Positions 33,086 through 43,984 of a stretch of DNA of 64,000 nt are shown here, piece after piece. The notes beneath the pieces were generated by a model. That model was not told the DNA's origin and did not search any database. It saw only the letters and a program-made list of their open reading frames with translations. The position numbers were made by a program, and so were the translations under genes. Position 1 is the first letter of the stretch. Each line of letters starts with the position of its first letter. Source of the stretch: Deinandra increscens subsp. villosa (taxonomy: Eukaryota > Streptophyta > Magnoliopsida > Asterales > Asteraceae); assembly GCA_039602395.1 (NCBI GenBank), contig JBCNJP010000023.1:24292963-24356962 (forward strand), given 5' to 3'.

Positions 33086-33489
33086 TGTTGGGCTATACAT
33101 TTGAGGCATGAACATTAGATATGGGCTTACTTGTTATTGGGCTTGGAGTTTACGATAATGGGCTTAGTGGTTTACGACTTAGAGCTTAGTGGGTCGGTCA
33201 TGTATGTGTTTACTATTGGGCTTAGGGCTTTTGTTAAGGGTAGTATATAAACCCCTTTAGTTTATGATTAGAGGTAGTTGTTTTTTACGATTTTCTGATT
33301 CTGATTGTATTTACGATCGTATTCACTACTCAAAGAAAGTGTGTTCTTCATTCAAGATTTGATCTTTTGTTGTTTATCATCTACATCAAATCTATTTTCA
33401 TCTACTTTCTCTTGAACCGGTCTGGTACAAGGATTCCGCACTTGTATGAGATTAAAATATCGTGAACGGTTGTTGATCCCGGACCAACT
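33086..33489 (+). repeat. 3' LTR of copia A, about 404 bp
   Basis: Starts TGTTGGGCTA. It contains a TATA-like gtatataaacccc at 33242, several TTTACGAT motifs, and ends near ggaccaac where the family end would be CA but reads CT. Internal text (ggattccgcact, atatcgtg) is shared with the LTRs of the gag-only element. Confidence 0.75.
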
Positions 33490-33932
33490 GGGTCGTATTA
33501 CTAGTTGGATAAGTTATTGGGCTTATTAGGCTAGTGTTATCGGGTTCAACTCAGTGATTGGGTCGTAAGGTTTTGGGCTAGGTAGAACCGGTTAGGTTTG
33601 GGTTTACTGGGTGATGATACGGTTTGGGCCGAAGGGCTTGGGTCTGCTTTGTGGGCTTGTCCCACTTTAGCTAACCACAAGTGGTGTTGAGCCAAGAGTT
33701 CATCCTAGTGAGCTTGCTAAACTATTGGGCTTCATCTTATCGGATGATTTGGATTGCATTACTGTCGGGTTTGGATTTGGTTAACATACAAGACGTTTCA
33801 TATGATTATAAATAAGTAGTGATTACAATTATGTTATGCATTGTATTGTATGTTTAGATGTAAGAATCGCTCGAAAAAGTTACCGGTATTTTTGTATGGT
33901 GAAATGATGACGTGTAGTGTGAGGGTGTTACA
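33490..33932 (-). mobile_element. Gypsy-type LTR fragment, minus strand
   Basis: At 33932 (minus strand) the sequence begins TGTAACACCCTCACAC, a typical LTR start. The rest towards 33490 is rich in gggctt and gggttt words and has no ORF. Its far end is truncated or overwritten by the copia A LTR. Confidence 0.5.
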
Positions 33933-34732
33933 TGGAAACCCCGTGTTTTTCCAAGGCCAACAACGATTATGTTGAAGACACAGGGCGACCCCAAGCTGTC
34001 GACTCGGGCCGATCCCAAAACTGGTAATGATTTGTCTGGTGTTTGCAGGTTTCTTCAAGAAGACCTATCAAGCAAACGTTGCTCATAGTGAAGAACTTGC
34101 ATAATTTAGCGTTTCAATGCTTTATCATTTTCAAAAGGTCTTTACAAAGAAACTTTTGATTAAAAATTTGTTTTCAAAAACTGAAACTGCAAAGTGTTAG
34201 TGTTGATTGATCAATTTTCTTTCGTTCAAGTATTTTTACAAATGGTAGTTGTATATTTGTTTAGGGAGAGAAAATTGAAAAAGCCAAAAATAGTGTTTTG
34301 CATTTTGTAATATGAAAATCCAAAAATAGAGTTTTCATTTTAAGGGGAGAAAAAGAATGCAAAAGATAAAAAAATGAAAACGATCAAAATTGAAACATTG
34401 ATCACTAGGAAATGATGGTACATAGGCTAACATTTCTGACTCGCGGATAGACTGAGTGAAAAAGCAATAAGATCATTGTTCGATGTGCTAGGTAGGCTCA
34501 GCAAATCAGAAAGTATTTAAATGTGATATACATTAAATCTGATGCTTGACCTAGTGGACAACATCTTGATGCATATTTCAAGATATCAAAAAATTATTTG
34601 TGAATAAGAAAAGTGAGAAGTCATTGTGTATACTTTTGTTCATTTTGCAAAGATTTAAACTTTTTTTATTTTTTAATTTTCTTAAATGATCAGAGTATCT
34701 CTATATATACGTGACTATCGACCTGATAGTTG
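33933..34732 (+). mobile_element. Sirevirus remnant C, left part
   Basis: 33933-34090 reads in part as the degraded pre-RT region of a copia pol (a TQGDPKLSTRAD-like stretch). The rest is AT-rich, with a block (ctgactcgcggatagactga, gtgctaggtaggctcag) of the kind that follows pol in the Sireviruses here. The remnant is interrupted at 34733 by copia B and continues at 48980. Confidence 0.45.
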
Positions 34733-35902
34733 TGTTGGAAAAAGGGTGTCCTGACCCGACAAAATCAACGAACCCGACCTGATATTGACCCGTAAGAGTT
34801 ACACCCGGGTCAACAGACCATAAAACTAATTACCCGTTAATTAGTATTAAAACGAACAATTAATTGATTAATAAATAATTGTTTATTTATTTAATTAAAC
34901 GACAAAAACCTTTTTGGCTAAAAACGCTAGCTACTAAATTAAACGGACTGATATGTTGTTACAGGATTAACAGACTGATCAGTGAGATGGTGTGGATAAG
35001 ATCGTGACCGGGCCTAGTCCGCGAGAGGCCCCGGTCCGTGATTTTTTAATTAATTTAGGGGAGGAGACTGGATTGCACAATAAGTCAGAAAAACCCCTAA
35101 CTCTCTCTTCCCCCTTCTCCTTGCGTCGATCCAAGGGAACCGGCGCCACCCCTCGCCGCCACCATTCTCCGCCCGAAGCCACCACCACCATCGATCCCCG
35201 CCCGTTCGATGGATCCTCGTTTAGCGAGCATTTGTTCCAGATTGGAGGAGGAAACCAAGATCGCCTGAGCCGTAGCCGCAAGCCAAGCCGAAGCCGAAGC
35301 CGAAGCTTCAGCCCAAGCTGCCGCCGCTGCCGCCTCTCGACCATCGCAACCGGATCGCCGGCCGGTGGTCCTCGCGCTGTCCATGCAGCCGAGGCCACCG
35401 CGCCCGGTCCATTTGTCGTGGACCGCGCCCCTGTACCCGCCGGTCACCGCCACCATCGTGTCGCCATCTCCGCCCTTCGCCGGTGACGAGATTGTTGTGG
35501 GGACGGTTCCTGTTGCGATCCCGGTCGATCCCGTTTTGTCATGACCTCCGCCCATAGCAAGTCTGCCACCACCGCCTCCGTAGATGATTTGTCCCGCCGG
35601 TTCGAGTCAGATGTCTCAGTTCGTACTAGCGACAGTCCATTGAATCCGGGTGTCTCGAGCGGTTGCTCGGAACCCGCCAAGGTATATCTAATTTATTTAG
35701 ATAGATACTAATTATTTATTTTATAATAATTATTTTCTCTTTTTGTTGCGATCAGTGACTGATCCTGTTTATGGTTCGTATTCGCGTCGTTTAAAATCAT
35801 TTCCGCTGCCAAATTAATCTTGTATTAATTTATACTAATTAAATCGGTTAATCGGATAAAAAATTAAATTGGTAACCCGAATACTCACTGTAAAACCCAA
35901 CA
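34733..35902 (+). repeat. 5' LTR of copia B (1170 bp)
   Basis: The AT-rich outer part surrounds a GC-rich block (about 35100-35680) dense in CpG and CCG. The text aaaaacccctaactctctct just before that block looks like a plant leader start. Long ORFs on both strands (up to 164 codons) come from the GC-rich composition and are not conserved as frames in the other LTR. Confidence 0.88.
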
Positions 35903-35918
35903 GTGGTATCAGAGCCAT
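35903..35918 (+). promoter_or_regulatory. Primer binding site of copia B
   Basis: gtggtatcagagccatt follows the 5' LTR end ACCCAACA directly; the core tggtatcagagcc is complementary to initiator Met-tRNA. Confidence 0.93.
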
Positions 35919-37116
35919 TGTCACCACGCGCAAACGAGAACCGGTCCTTTTGTAACCGGTAATTCATAATTTCGAAAAGAAATATCTAAGTTGCGAATTA
36001 GAATTAATTTTACTTGTATAATTTTAATTCTACAAAATATATAATATTGTGTGTTACGGTCGACCCCTATTTTATATTTCATGGTTGTATGTGATGTGGG
36101 GTGTTTGGTTTTTCTCTAGTTGGCCCAAATGTTTTGGCCCATTTAATCTTTCGTTTTGGTTTTGATGGACCCGTGTTTAGGGTTTCAAAGTTGTATAAAA
36201 TTTAGAGCTAGAATACTACTTGTATAGTAATTTTCACTTTTGTAAAAACCAAGACACGAAGAATGGACGCACGCTCAAAGGGATATCGAAGCAAGTGGGA
36301 GCTGAACCAGATCCAAGAACGCACTGTTTTGCCTCCTTGGTTGGTCACCATGTATTTTATTTAATTTTATTTAAATAAGTCCCTTATGATCTCGCTTATA
36401 TGGCTCAAGCGAGATTATGACCAAAAGCCGTTTAACACATAATATGCAATTCGCGACAACTTAGTATTTTAATTAGGCTAAATTAATTTACTAGTCCCGA
36501 GTGGTGATAGGGTTTATCATTCGTGTCTGACGATAATTAAATATCAAAAGTAATTAATATCCCTATATGGTAATTATTAAAACTGATAGTTCATGCCATC
36601 CTATCTTAAGTCGAACTTGGAACGTATTAACCGGAGCATCAGTGTTGGAGTATTTCAACACCGCACTTGGTGCCGAGGGTACCTTCTGAGGTGAGGACAT
36701 TGGAGTATTTCAACACCGTGTCCGTCGCATCAACCATTTAGGATTACTATCGCTTTAGACGTATATGTTCGTAGTGTCGGAGTATTTCAACACCGCGCTA
36801 TGGGTGTGTATTGCTGAAGTGGGCACGGATGAGGCTAAACGTATCACAAAATACACTAGTATGTATATAGCAGCCTCATACCGAGAGTTGTGACTTGAGT
36901 CTCACAATTGACAAGCGTTGTCAGTTTGTTTGCACGACTTTGCTCCTGAGGCTCAATTTGGCGGTCTCAAGAAATGTCGCCTAAGCGAAATCTCGATTTC
37001 TTAAAAATAAACATTACCAACTTATTTTAAAAAAAAAATAAAACATCAAATATACTAATTTAAATCTACTTTGCTTATTTCAGAAGGCTAATGAAAACTC
37101 ACCTCCATCAAGTTCA
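35919..37116 (+). other. Leader of copia B
   Basis: Non-coding. Three copies of ggagtatttcaacaccg lie at about 36654, 36702 and 36778, each followed by a variable GC-rich dozen. A 3' splice-site-like tttcag at 37077-37082 precedes the gag text. No ORF of note. Confidence 0.65.
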
Positions 37117-37984
37117 ATGGTACAACTCGACCCCTTCACTGAGACTGGCTTTCTCGCATGGCAGACTGCCCTAAGAATCCTTTTAAGGCTCTTCGGGAAG
37201 CTCTATGTTATTAACCTACCTATCGCGAGTATTCCATCTTACTTGTTAAATGACAACTCGCGAGCTGAGCTCCAAAAGCACACTGGCGATGATAAGGACG
37301 TCACTAACGTAATGTTATCTAGTATGACTCAGGATTATCGGTACAATTTCATGGGGATGACTGCTTATGACATCATGTGTAAACTCAAAGATTTAATTGA
37401 GTTGGGTCAAAGGACTAAGCGAGCCGAGGCACTTTCACAATTTGTGAACTGCTCTATGGCTAGTGAGTCCTCACCAAATGATCATGTCATGCTGATGAAA
37501 GCATATCGCGATAGGCTGATTGACCTTGGCTACTCCATCTTTGACGGGATGGCTCTTGATGTAGTGCTCAGATCTCTGTCGGAACATTATCGCATTCTTG
37601 TGATTAATTGTTCGGCTCAGTCGATCGAGGAGGTTATTCTATTGATACCCAAGAGTGAAGATCAGGACCGCACCGGACGTGCTTAGAGTTGCTAATACAA
37701 AGGTTAAACAAGGAAAAGGCAAGAAACCCCAAGTGCCGCCTCCCGAGGAACGCCTGTGCTATGAGTGCAACAAGATGGGACACTGGCGTCGTAACTATCC
37801 CATTTATCTTGCGAAGCTGAAGATGACCAAGAACCCTAATAAGGGTTGCTCATCAGGTATGTCAATACATGTTATTGAACTTTTCACTATTTCCTCCAAT
37901 TCATGGGTATTTGATACTGGATGTGGTTACCACATCGTTAATGTTTTGCAGGAACCTGAGAAGTGGAAGAAGACAGATCAAGGC
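37117..37984 (+). pseudogene. Copia B gag and start of protease
   Basis: 37117-37686 encodes a UBN2-type gag (FLAWQTALRILLRLFGKLYV, KTHTGDD-like middle, MLMKAYRDRLIDLGYSIFDG). A frameshift near 37655-37680 moves the frame to 37655-37996, which holds a knuckle with the C-x2-C-x4-H pattern (CYECNKMGHWRRNY, the last Cys replaced by Tyr) and the protease motif WVFDTGCGYHIV. The nested element begins at 37985, inside protease. Confidence 0.85.
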
Positions 37985-38413
37985 TGTAGAGGCTAGATTA
38001 TGAGGCTTGTAATATTAAATAAGTTGGGCTGGGCTTAGAGGGTTTCATTAGAATAGTAGGCTAGTTTTATTATGTTTAGGCTAGTTTACTATTAGATTGG
38101 GCATGGGCTTGGGTTTATGATTGGGCTTATTGGGTTTATGATTAGCCCATTAGGTTGTAAGAGGTGGTATAAATACCACCTCATGTTTATGATCAAGCAA
38201 GCTTTGGGGATTTGCTGTTTACGATTTTGGTGCTCTTTCACGTTTACGATCAGCCTTCATCGCTTCGAATAGTAGCTGATTTCCACTCAAGACTTCATCT
38301 TTCTTAAAGATCTAGTCTATTCTTCTACTATTTTCTTGAATCGATCATTCACGAGGATTCCGCACTCGTGTTTGATTAGTATATCGTGTATTGGGGAGAT
38401 TTCAGGACCTACA
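37985..38413 (+). repeat. 5' LTR of the gag-only element (429 bp)
   Basis: TGTAGAGGCT ... GGACCTACA. It contains a TATA box in ggtataaataccacc at 38167-38181 and GTTTACGAT motifs at 38216 and 38243, in the likely transcribed R/U5 part. Confidence 0.95.
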
Positions 38414-38431
38414 ATTGGTATCAGAGCCAAG
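38414..38431 (+). promoter_or_regulatory. Primer binding site of the gag-only element
   Basis: attggtatcagagccaag starts at the base after the 5' LTR and matches the initiator Met-tRNA complement. Confidence 0.95.
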
Positions 38432-39186
38432 AAACAAGTGTTTCGAGGTTCTCACGATATAGATTCAAGCAGTTTTTCTGGGTTTGTGTTCGAGTTTTTG
38501 AAGATTCGAAGGATTTCTGGGAGATTACGATTTCTGCTACTGCTGTTCTTCGTGTTTACGATTGAAGCTGCTGCTGTTTTGAAGGTTTACGATCGATTTC
38601 TGGGTTTTTCAGGTGTTTACGATCAAGTGTTCTTCATCAAAAACGCGTTCACGACTTCAAGATTGGATTTTTACGTGTTTACAACCCGGAGATTGGAGAT
38701 TACGATTGTACTTGTTATCGGAAACGGAGTTTACGATTTTGCAGGGTCGTAAAGGGTGTTTACGATCACGGGATCGTAAACGTGTAATCGTAATCGGTGT
38801 TTACGATTTTTAAAGGCGCTTAAGTGTTTACGATTAGTGGGTTGATCGGAAACGGCGTTCACGATCGTAATCGGGCGTTTACGATCGGAAACTCATTATT
38901 TTGCGGCAAAAAGTCACTATTTCACACTTTCACGGAAACGGGCGTAACTTTTGACTCGTTTGGAGTTAGAGGCTCAAATTTGAACACGACGTTCGTGACA
39001 TCGAGCCCCAGATTTACCCCGGACTAACGTCCAGGGGAGCTCGTTTCGACCCCCAAATTCCACTCCGAAGGCCTCCGTTTTTCAGTTTTAAGTTTTTGAC
39101 ACTATTCTTTGAATAGTACTTTTGCCGATTTTGCCGTTTTTGCCGATTTTCAAGATTTTCAGAAGTTGCTTACCTAAAGAAAGAAA
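38432..39186 (+). promoter_or_regulatory. Motif-rich leader of the gag-only element
   Basis: At least ten GTTTACGAT(C/T) motifs in either orientation between 38553 and 38890, followed by text lacking them. The same motif clusters before ORF3 of copia A. Candidate packaging, dimerisation or regulatory region. Short ORFs (38336-39027) are incidental. Confidence 0.55.
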
Positions 39187-41118
39187 ATGAGTTCAGTGGT
39201 TGAAGAAAAGAATATATTTGAGGACGAAGATGCTGAGATATGCCCCAATCCTACTTGTGCTCGGATAATTCCTGAACTTAAAGAAATGTGTAGAAATTTT
39301 CAGTCAGAATTGTTTGAGACAAAGTGCGAGAAGAGTTCCTTTAAGGGTAGATGGCAAAAGAATGAAGAGAAGGTAAAAGCTCAGAAATTAGATATAGCAA
39401 AATATAGGAACCTTGCAACTGAGAACGCCTATCTGTATGACAACGCTAAATTAGAAATAGCTGAGCTAAGTAAGCAGATAGATGACCTGAAGCATAAGAA
39501 CAATGAGATGCAGGTTAAGCTTGATATGAATCAAATGAGGAGCAAAAGAATGCTTGATGCTGGAAAGGAATTGTCACATGCTGTTGTGACTGGTCAAGTT
39601 GGGAAACACACACCTGGATTTGGATCAGAAAAGACTGATAAGGCCTTGGCTGCAAACAGCATCATACCTCCACCAGTTCCCAGAGACATTATCGGAATAC
39701 TTCTTAGTGAGAATCAAGTTGTTCGAACCGAGTCTGATTATAAAGAAGCTGCTCCTCCTGTTGATAGTGTCTTGGTTGGAACTACACCATTGACACAAGA
39801 AGAAATTGATAATGAAGCAAATATGACTTATGGTGAAGGGAGGGTAAAGGATATATCAGAAAATGATGCTGAGTGCCGAGAATACAACAGGTGTCATAAT
39901 TCCAAGTCTGATGAAGTTGGGGTAGAGTTGAAACCATACCCTAAAATTGAAACCCCATGCTTGAAAGTTGTTGACGAAGTCAAAAGGGAAAAGGTGATCT
40001 TGACGACACGGCCTGGGGGGAAGATCTTTATGACATCTGGATCTATGTTTGACCAAGAACCAGATGTTGGGTATGACTTACCATCCTTCTCCTCCAAGTT
40101 CAAGGGATTAACTGATGGAGTGGTCGGTGAAGCTAAAGTTGAGAAGCCAAAGATCACCATCAAGCATCCGAGTGTGAAGCCAACAGCTGGAGTGAAGAAT
40201 GAAAAACTCAAGGGAGTAGTTGTGTCTCCCATTTCTTCAGTTGGATCATGCAGTTGCTGTTGTAATTGCAAGGATGGTGCTTCAACGTCAAAGAATCAAG
40301 GAAGCACAAAGATAGAAAAGACAGGTTCGACACAGGCATCAAGGAACCAGCCAAGAGTCAATCTTGGATCAGCAAATGGACCAAAGAAGCAGACACAGAG
40401 CAAACCAGCTCCATATATGCCACCAAAGACAAATGGGTACACGTCTGACTTCTATCTAAAGAAGCAGACTTGCTTTAATTGTGGCATTGCTGGTCATATT
40501 GCCAGAAACTGTCTGTATCGCCCCTATGAACCCTATTATCCGAAAACTCAAAGGGTTTCATCTCAGGAGTCTGTGAAGTCTAAGCCAATGATGGTGCAAA
40601 CACCTAAGGCAAGGAAGACTGTTGCTCCTAAGGTTAAACCCTCTGATCAACATTGGGGCGTTGCCAAAGCTGAAAGAAAATCTTCAAATCAAATCAACAG
40701 CTTTCCAAGTTACCAAAATTTCCAAAAACAGGTGAAGAAACCATTTTCAAAACAACCAAAGCTTGAGAAGCCCAAAGTTACCCCTCCCAAGGTAACTAAA
40801 ACTGTTTTAAAAAATGAAGCTAAAACGAAGAAGGTTGAAATACCTAAAGTCACAACTCAAAAGGTGACTAAACCAAAAACTGTTTTGAAAAATGAATCTA
40901 AAACAAAGAAGGTTGAAATACCTAAAGTCACAACTCCAATAGTGACTAAAACAAATGTTAAATCACCTGGAATTTGGAAGCCAAAAGTCAAGGCAGCTAC
41001 AACCGAATCATCACAACTTCCTGATTTTTCAAAAGGAATGTTTTTAAAAGAAGTTTCATTCATTGATTCCTCAGGTGTACCCAGAAAAACAATGGCCTGG
41101 GTACCACTGGCTAACTAA
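39187..41118 (+). CDS. Intact Sirevirus-type Gag, 643 residues
   Basis: ATG at 39187 follows an A-rich agaaagaaa context and ends at TAA 41116-41118. Residues 30-120 form a coiled coil (NLATENAYLYDNAKLEIAEL). A Cys cluster CSCCCNC lies near residue 355. A complete CCHC knuckle CFNCGIAGHIARNC is at about 429-442. The C-terminus is Lys/Pro-rich and includes a duplicated block (KTKKVEIPKVTT twice), ending SGVPRKTMAWVPLAN. Gag should assemble particles and bind element RNA in the cytoplasm. Related to copia A gag, but with the knuckle intact. It is the only protein the element encodes. Confidence 0.9.
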   Translation: MSSVVEEKNIFEDEDAEICPNPTCARIIPELKEMCRNFQSELFETKCEKSSFKGRWQKNEEKVKAQKLDIAKYRNLATENAYLYDNAKLEIAELSKQIDDLKHKNNEMQVKLDMNQMRSKRMLDAGKELSHAVVTGQVGKHTPGFGSEKTDKALAANSIIPPPVPRDIIGILLSENQVVRTESDYKEAAPPVDSVLVGTTPLTQEEIDNEANMTYGEGRVKDISENDAECREYNRCHNSKSDEVGVELKPYPKIETPCLKVVDEVKREKVILTTRPGGKIFMTSGSMFDQEPDVGYDLPSFSSKFKGLTDGVVGEAKVEKPKITIKHPSVKPTAGVKNEKLKGVVVSPISSVGSCSCCCNCKDGASTSKNQGSTKIEKTGSTQASRNQPRVNLGSANGPKKQTQSKPAPYMPPKTNGYTSDFYLKKQTCFNCGIAGHIARNCLYRPYEPYYPKTQRVSSQESVKSKPMMVQTPKARKTVAPKVKPSDQHWGVAKAERKSSNQINSFPSYQNFQKQVKKPFSKQPKLEKPKVTPPKVTKTVLKNEAKTKKVEIPKVTTQKVTKPKTVLKNESKTKKVEIPKVTTPIVTKTNVKSPGIWKPKVKAATTESSQLPDFSKGMFLKEVSFIDSSGVPRKTMAWVPLAN

Positions 41119-41530
41119 TCACTCACTCTGTGCAGGAACGATCAAGGAGGATTATCACTAACGTTTTTATTACTAATTTGTTTGTTGATAAGTGATTGTT
41201 CCAGACACAGTTTAGGAGACGTATCTTCATGTCATGTCTAGTAATCTATAAATGGAAGGTATGTCTCATTGAGAGGTAAAAGGTAAAATTCAGCACGAAA
41301 GGTACTGTTCTTAACTTGGTTGTGTGAATGAAGCGGCAAAGGGTGTTTTGAGTCAAACCAAATTTCCTAAAATTTTCAATTGATTGATTAAGTGGTTGAC
41401 TTCAAATGCAATGAAGTGTGCATGTCATGAAACCCTATTTTCTAAAAATTTTCAAATCAATACTTTGAAAGTTAGCTTGGCCAGATGTGTGTAAAGTCAT
41501 TTAATTTGTTTGTGTGTTTGTGTGTTTTAT

Positions 41531-41562
<32 letters not shown>

Positions 41563-43543
41563 TGATTATGCTCACAAAATTGTGACATTAAAAATCAAAA
41601 AGCAAGGGGAAGAAATGTAAAGAAGATGAAAATGTTGACCCCTCAAAAATAGTGTGCTTTTCAATTTTTAATTGTTTCTTGTTTTTGAGAAGTTTAGGGG
41701 AAGTAAAATGAATGTTCGGGTTGGAGATGGCTGACACACGTAAGGCGGAAGTGAAAGGCAAGCTCCACGGTGATATGCTCGGTAGGCTCGACCTAAACTT
41801 ATGACCTCCAATGAAAGTGCAGTGAACTTAAAAGATATATATGTTTAGCTTCCCATCCCAGGTTGCATGGTTTAAAAGACTGAGTCCCGACAAAAACGGG
41901 TTGAGAGTGGTAATTATACCTAGTATTCACTCTCTCACACGCCATGTTTATGCTATCTTGACAACACCACAGAGCAAAAGAAAATGAAAAAGAAAGGAAA
42001 AAGAAAAAGAAAATGAAAAAGAAAAGAGAATAAATAATCACTCAGTTGGTCTTCTTTGCGTGCTTAGCGGCCGACCTGATCACCAACTGATGGTTAATGA
42101 AATAAGTGGTAGTCATAACGGTGTTGCATGGTTCCTCAAGTTGGGGGTTTGTGAATCCTCAATAAACTCTGAGGTTGGGTAGGTTTTGCTGTGTACACTT
42201 GGGTGTGGGACAATTAAACATGACGGTAATATTGTACCATATTAAGCATGACGCATTCGGTTGGGATTAAAGGGGTTTGAGTTTAAAGCGGACAAACATA
42301 CTGGCAATCACCTGGACTAGTTGAGTAACTGAAACTGAAAAGGGTTCCTCAGTCAGATTCATACGGTTTGATCCCTTGTAAACTTTCTCATGTTTGGTTT
42401 GGTAAGTATTTGTTTAGTTTTTATCTTTCGTGTGTGAGTCGTTAAGTTCTTTTTGGTGTGTTTTTGTCTTGGCCAGGTTGATTTGAGAAGTCAAAATATG
42501 TTTTTCAAGGGTTTTAATGCATGACAATATGCCCCCGACAGATCTTGCCAAATTTTTAGGGGAAGGAGTATGGGATAATAAGTATTATCCGAAGGGAACT
42601 CGAGGATGATACTTATTATCTAATGGAAAAGACTTCCTCCGTCAGATCTTGACAAATTTTTAGGGGAAGGAGAGGGGATAATAAGTATTATCCGAAGGGA
42701 ACTCGAGGATGATACTTATTATCCGAAAAGACTTCCATAATACATAGTATCCGAAGGGAACTCGAGGATAATATGTATTACCTCAGGGGAAGTCCTTAGC
42801 TGAGGGGAAGTAATCAGCTAAGGGGAAGTCTTTAGAGGTCTTTGGGTTCAGGGGAAGTTTTATAGAAAACCCGTAATCTATATTAGGGTTTTTGGTTAAA
42901 ATAATGTTAATTTGAATCAACTGAACAGATGATAATTACCTCCTAACCCAAAGACCAGTCATCACATGTCTGGTAGTGTATATTTTTTCAAATGTGTGTC
43001 AGACAGGTTGATGATAGAAAAGATGTTGCTGCTGCTCAAGTTAAAGAACCAACCGGACAAGACTTCCATCTGAAAAGCAACTGTTCAGGGGAAGTTGTTG
43101 GTATCTTTACAAATATCCAAAAGCTTCAAAAGTTTTTCAAAGAAAATGCTCACAAGTTTAGGGGAAGCTGAAGATTTCAAGTCAATCTTTGAAAAAGAAA
43201 GTGATGCAGAGAGCAGTCAGAGATCATAAAGTTTGAAGATCAACAATCAAGTTCTCCAAAGTTAGGAGGTTTTCAAAATTTACCCTCTAATTTTTGGAGA
43301 TTCAAGACAGTTACCGAAGTTTCAGCAAGAACCAGTGCTTTCAAAAGAAGCAAGTCAATGAGAGTCCTCCATTTCATTGCCTGTTCAATTCAAGAAGTTC
43401 GAGCTGCTGCTGATCAAGAGGAAGTCCCATGTGCCCATCATGAAACCCATTGAAGATTTCTGCGGAAAGAATCTTCATCAACATCTATGCCAGCCACTCA
43501 AGAAGAAGAAGTTCAAAGATCGAAGACATTTAATATCACAAGC
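41119..43543 (+). other. Non-coding 3' region of the gag-only element
   Basis: Holds the remnant of the pol start (41136-41165), a 27-base A-run at 41537-41563, a block shared with copia A (41725-42380), and a tandem repeat of about 105-110 bp at 42535-42790 (ggataataagtattatccga and gggaactcgaggat repeated). It also has ten AGGGGAAG tracts before the true PPT. No ORF above 80 codons is credible. Confidence 0.8.
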
Positions 43544-43555
43544 CTAGGGGAAGAT
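43544..43555 (+). promoter_or_regulatory. Polypurine tract of the gag-only element
   Basis: taggggaagat directly before TGTAGAGGCT at 43556. Confidence 0.9.
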
Positions 43556-43984
43556 TGTAGAGGCTAGATTATGAGGCTTGTAATATTAAATAAGTTGGGC
43601 TGGGCTTAGAGGGTTTCATTAGAATAGTAGGCTAGTTTTATTATGTTTAGGCTAGTTTACTATTAGATTGGGCATGGGCTTGGGTTTATGATTGGGCTTA
43701 TTGGGTTTATGATTAGCCCATTAGGTTGTAAGAGGTGGTATAAATACCACCTCATGTTTATGATCAAGCAAGCTTTGGGGATTTGCTGTTTACGATTTTG
43801 GTGCTCTTTCACGTTTACGATCAGCCTTCATCGCTTCGAATAGTAGCTGATTTCCACTCAAGACTTCATCTTTCTTAAAGATCTAGTCTATTCTTCTACT
43901 ATTTTCTTGAATCGATCATTCACGAGGATTCCGCACTCGTGTTTGATTAGTATATCGTGTATTGGGGAGATTTCAGGACCTACA
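43556..43984 (+). repeat. 3' LTR of the gag-only element (429 bp)
   Basis: Read side by side with 37985-38413, I found no difference. Identical LTRs indicate a recent insertion. Confidence 0.95.

Larger units (their letters stand above)
23538..33489 (+). mobile_element. Sirevirus-like Ty1/copia element A, 5' truncated by the gap
   Basis: Order: gag, PR-INT-RT-RNase H in one frame, 2-kb spacer, intact third ORF of 860 codons, polypurine tract and 3' LTR. PR-INT-RT-RH order is diagnostic of copia. The long gag with knuckle, the extra ORF downstream of pol and the repeated AGGGGAAG tracts suggest the Sirevirus group. The 5' LTR, primer site and gag start are missing. Confidence 0.88.
37985..43984 (+). 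mobile_element. Young gag-only Sirevirus derivative (TR-GAG-like), 6000 bp
   Basis: Two LTRs of 429 bp that I could not tell apart on reading, TG...CA ends, and a perfect 5-bp target duplication AAGGC (37980-37984 and 43985-43989). Met-tRNA primer site follows the 5' LTR, an intact 643-codon gag follows a 770-bp leader, and a PPT precedes the 3' LTR. There is no protease, integrase, RT or RNase H: text homologous to pol stops about 30 bases after its start (41136-41165). Such an element must depend on enzymes of a relative such as copia A. It is inserted in copia B protease. Confidence 0.95.

Noticed and set aside
34992..35555. ORFs of 139-164 codons on both strands in the copia B LTR, and their counterparts at 47994-48804
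   Set aside because: High GC lowers stop frequency. The frames are not conserved between the two LTRs and the peptides are Arg/Pro/Ala low complexity.
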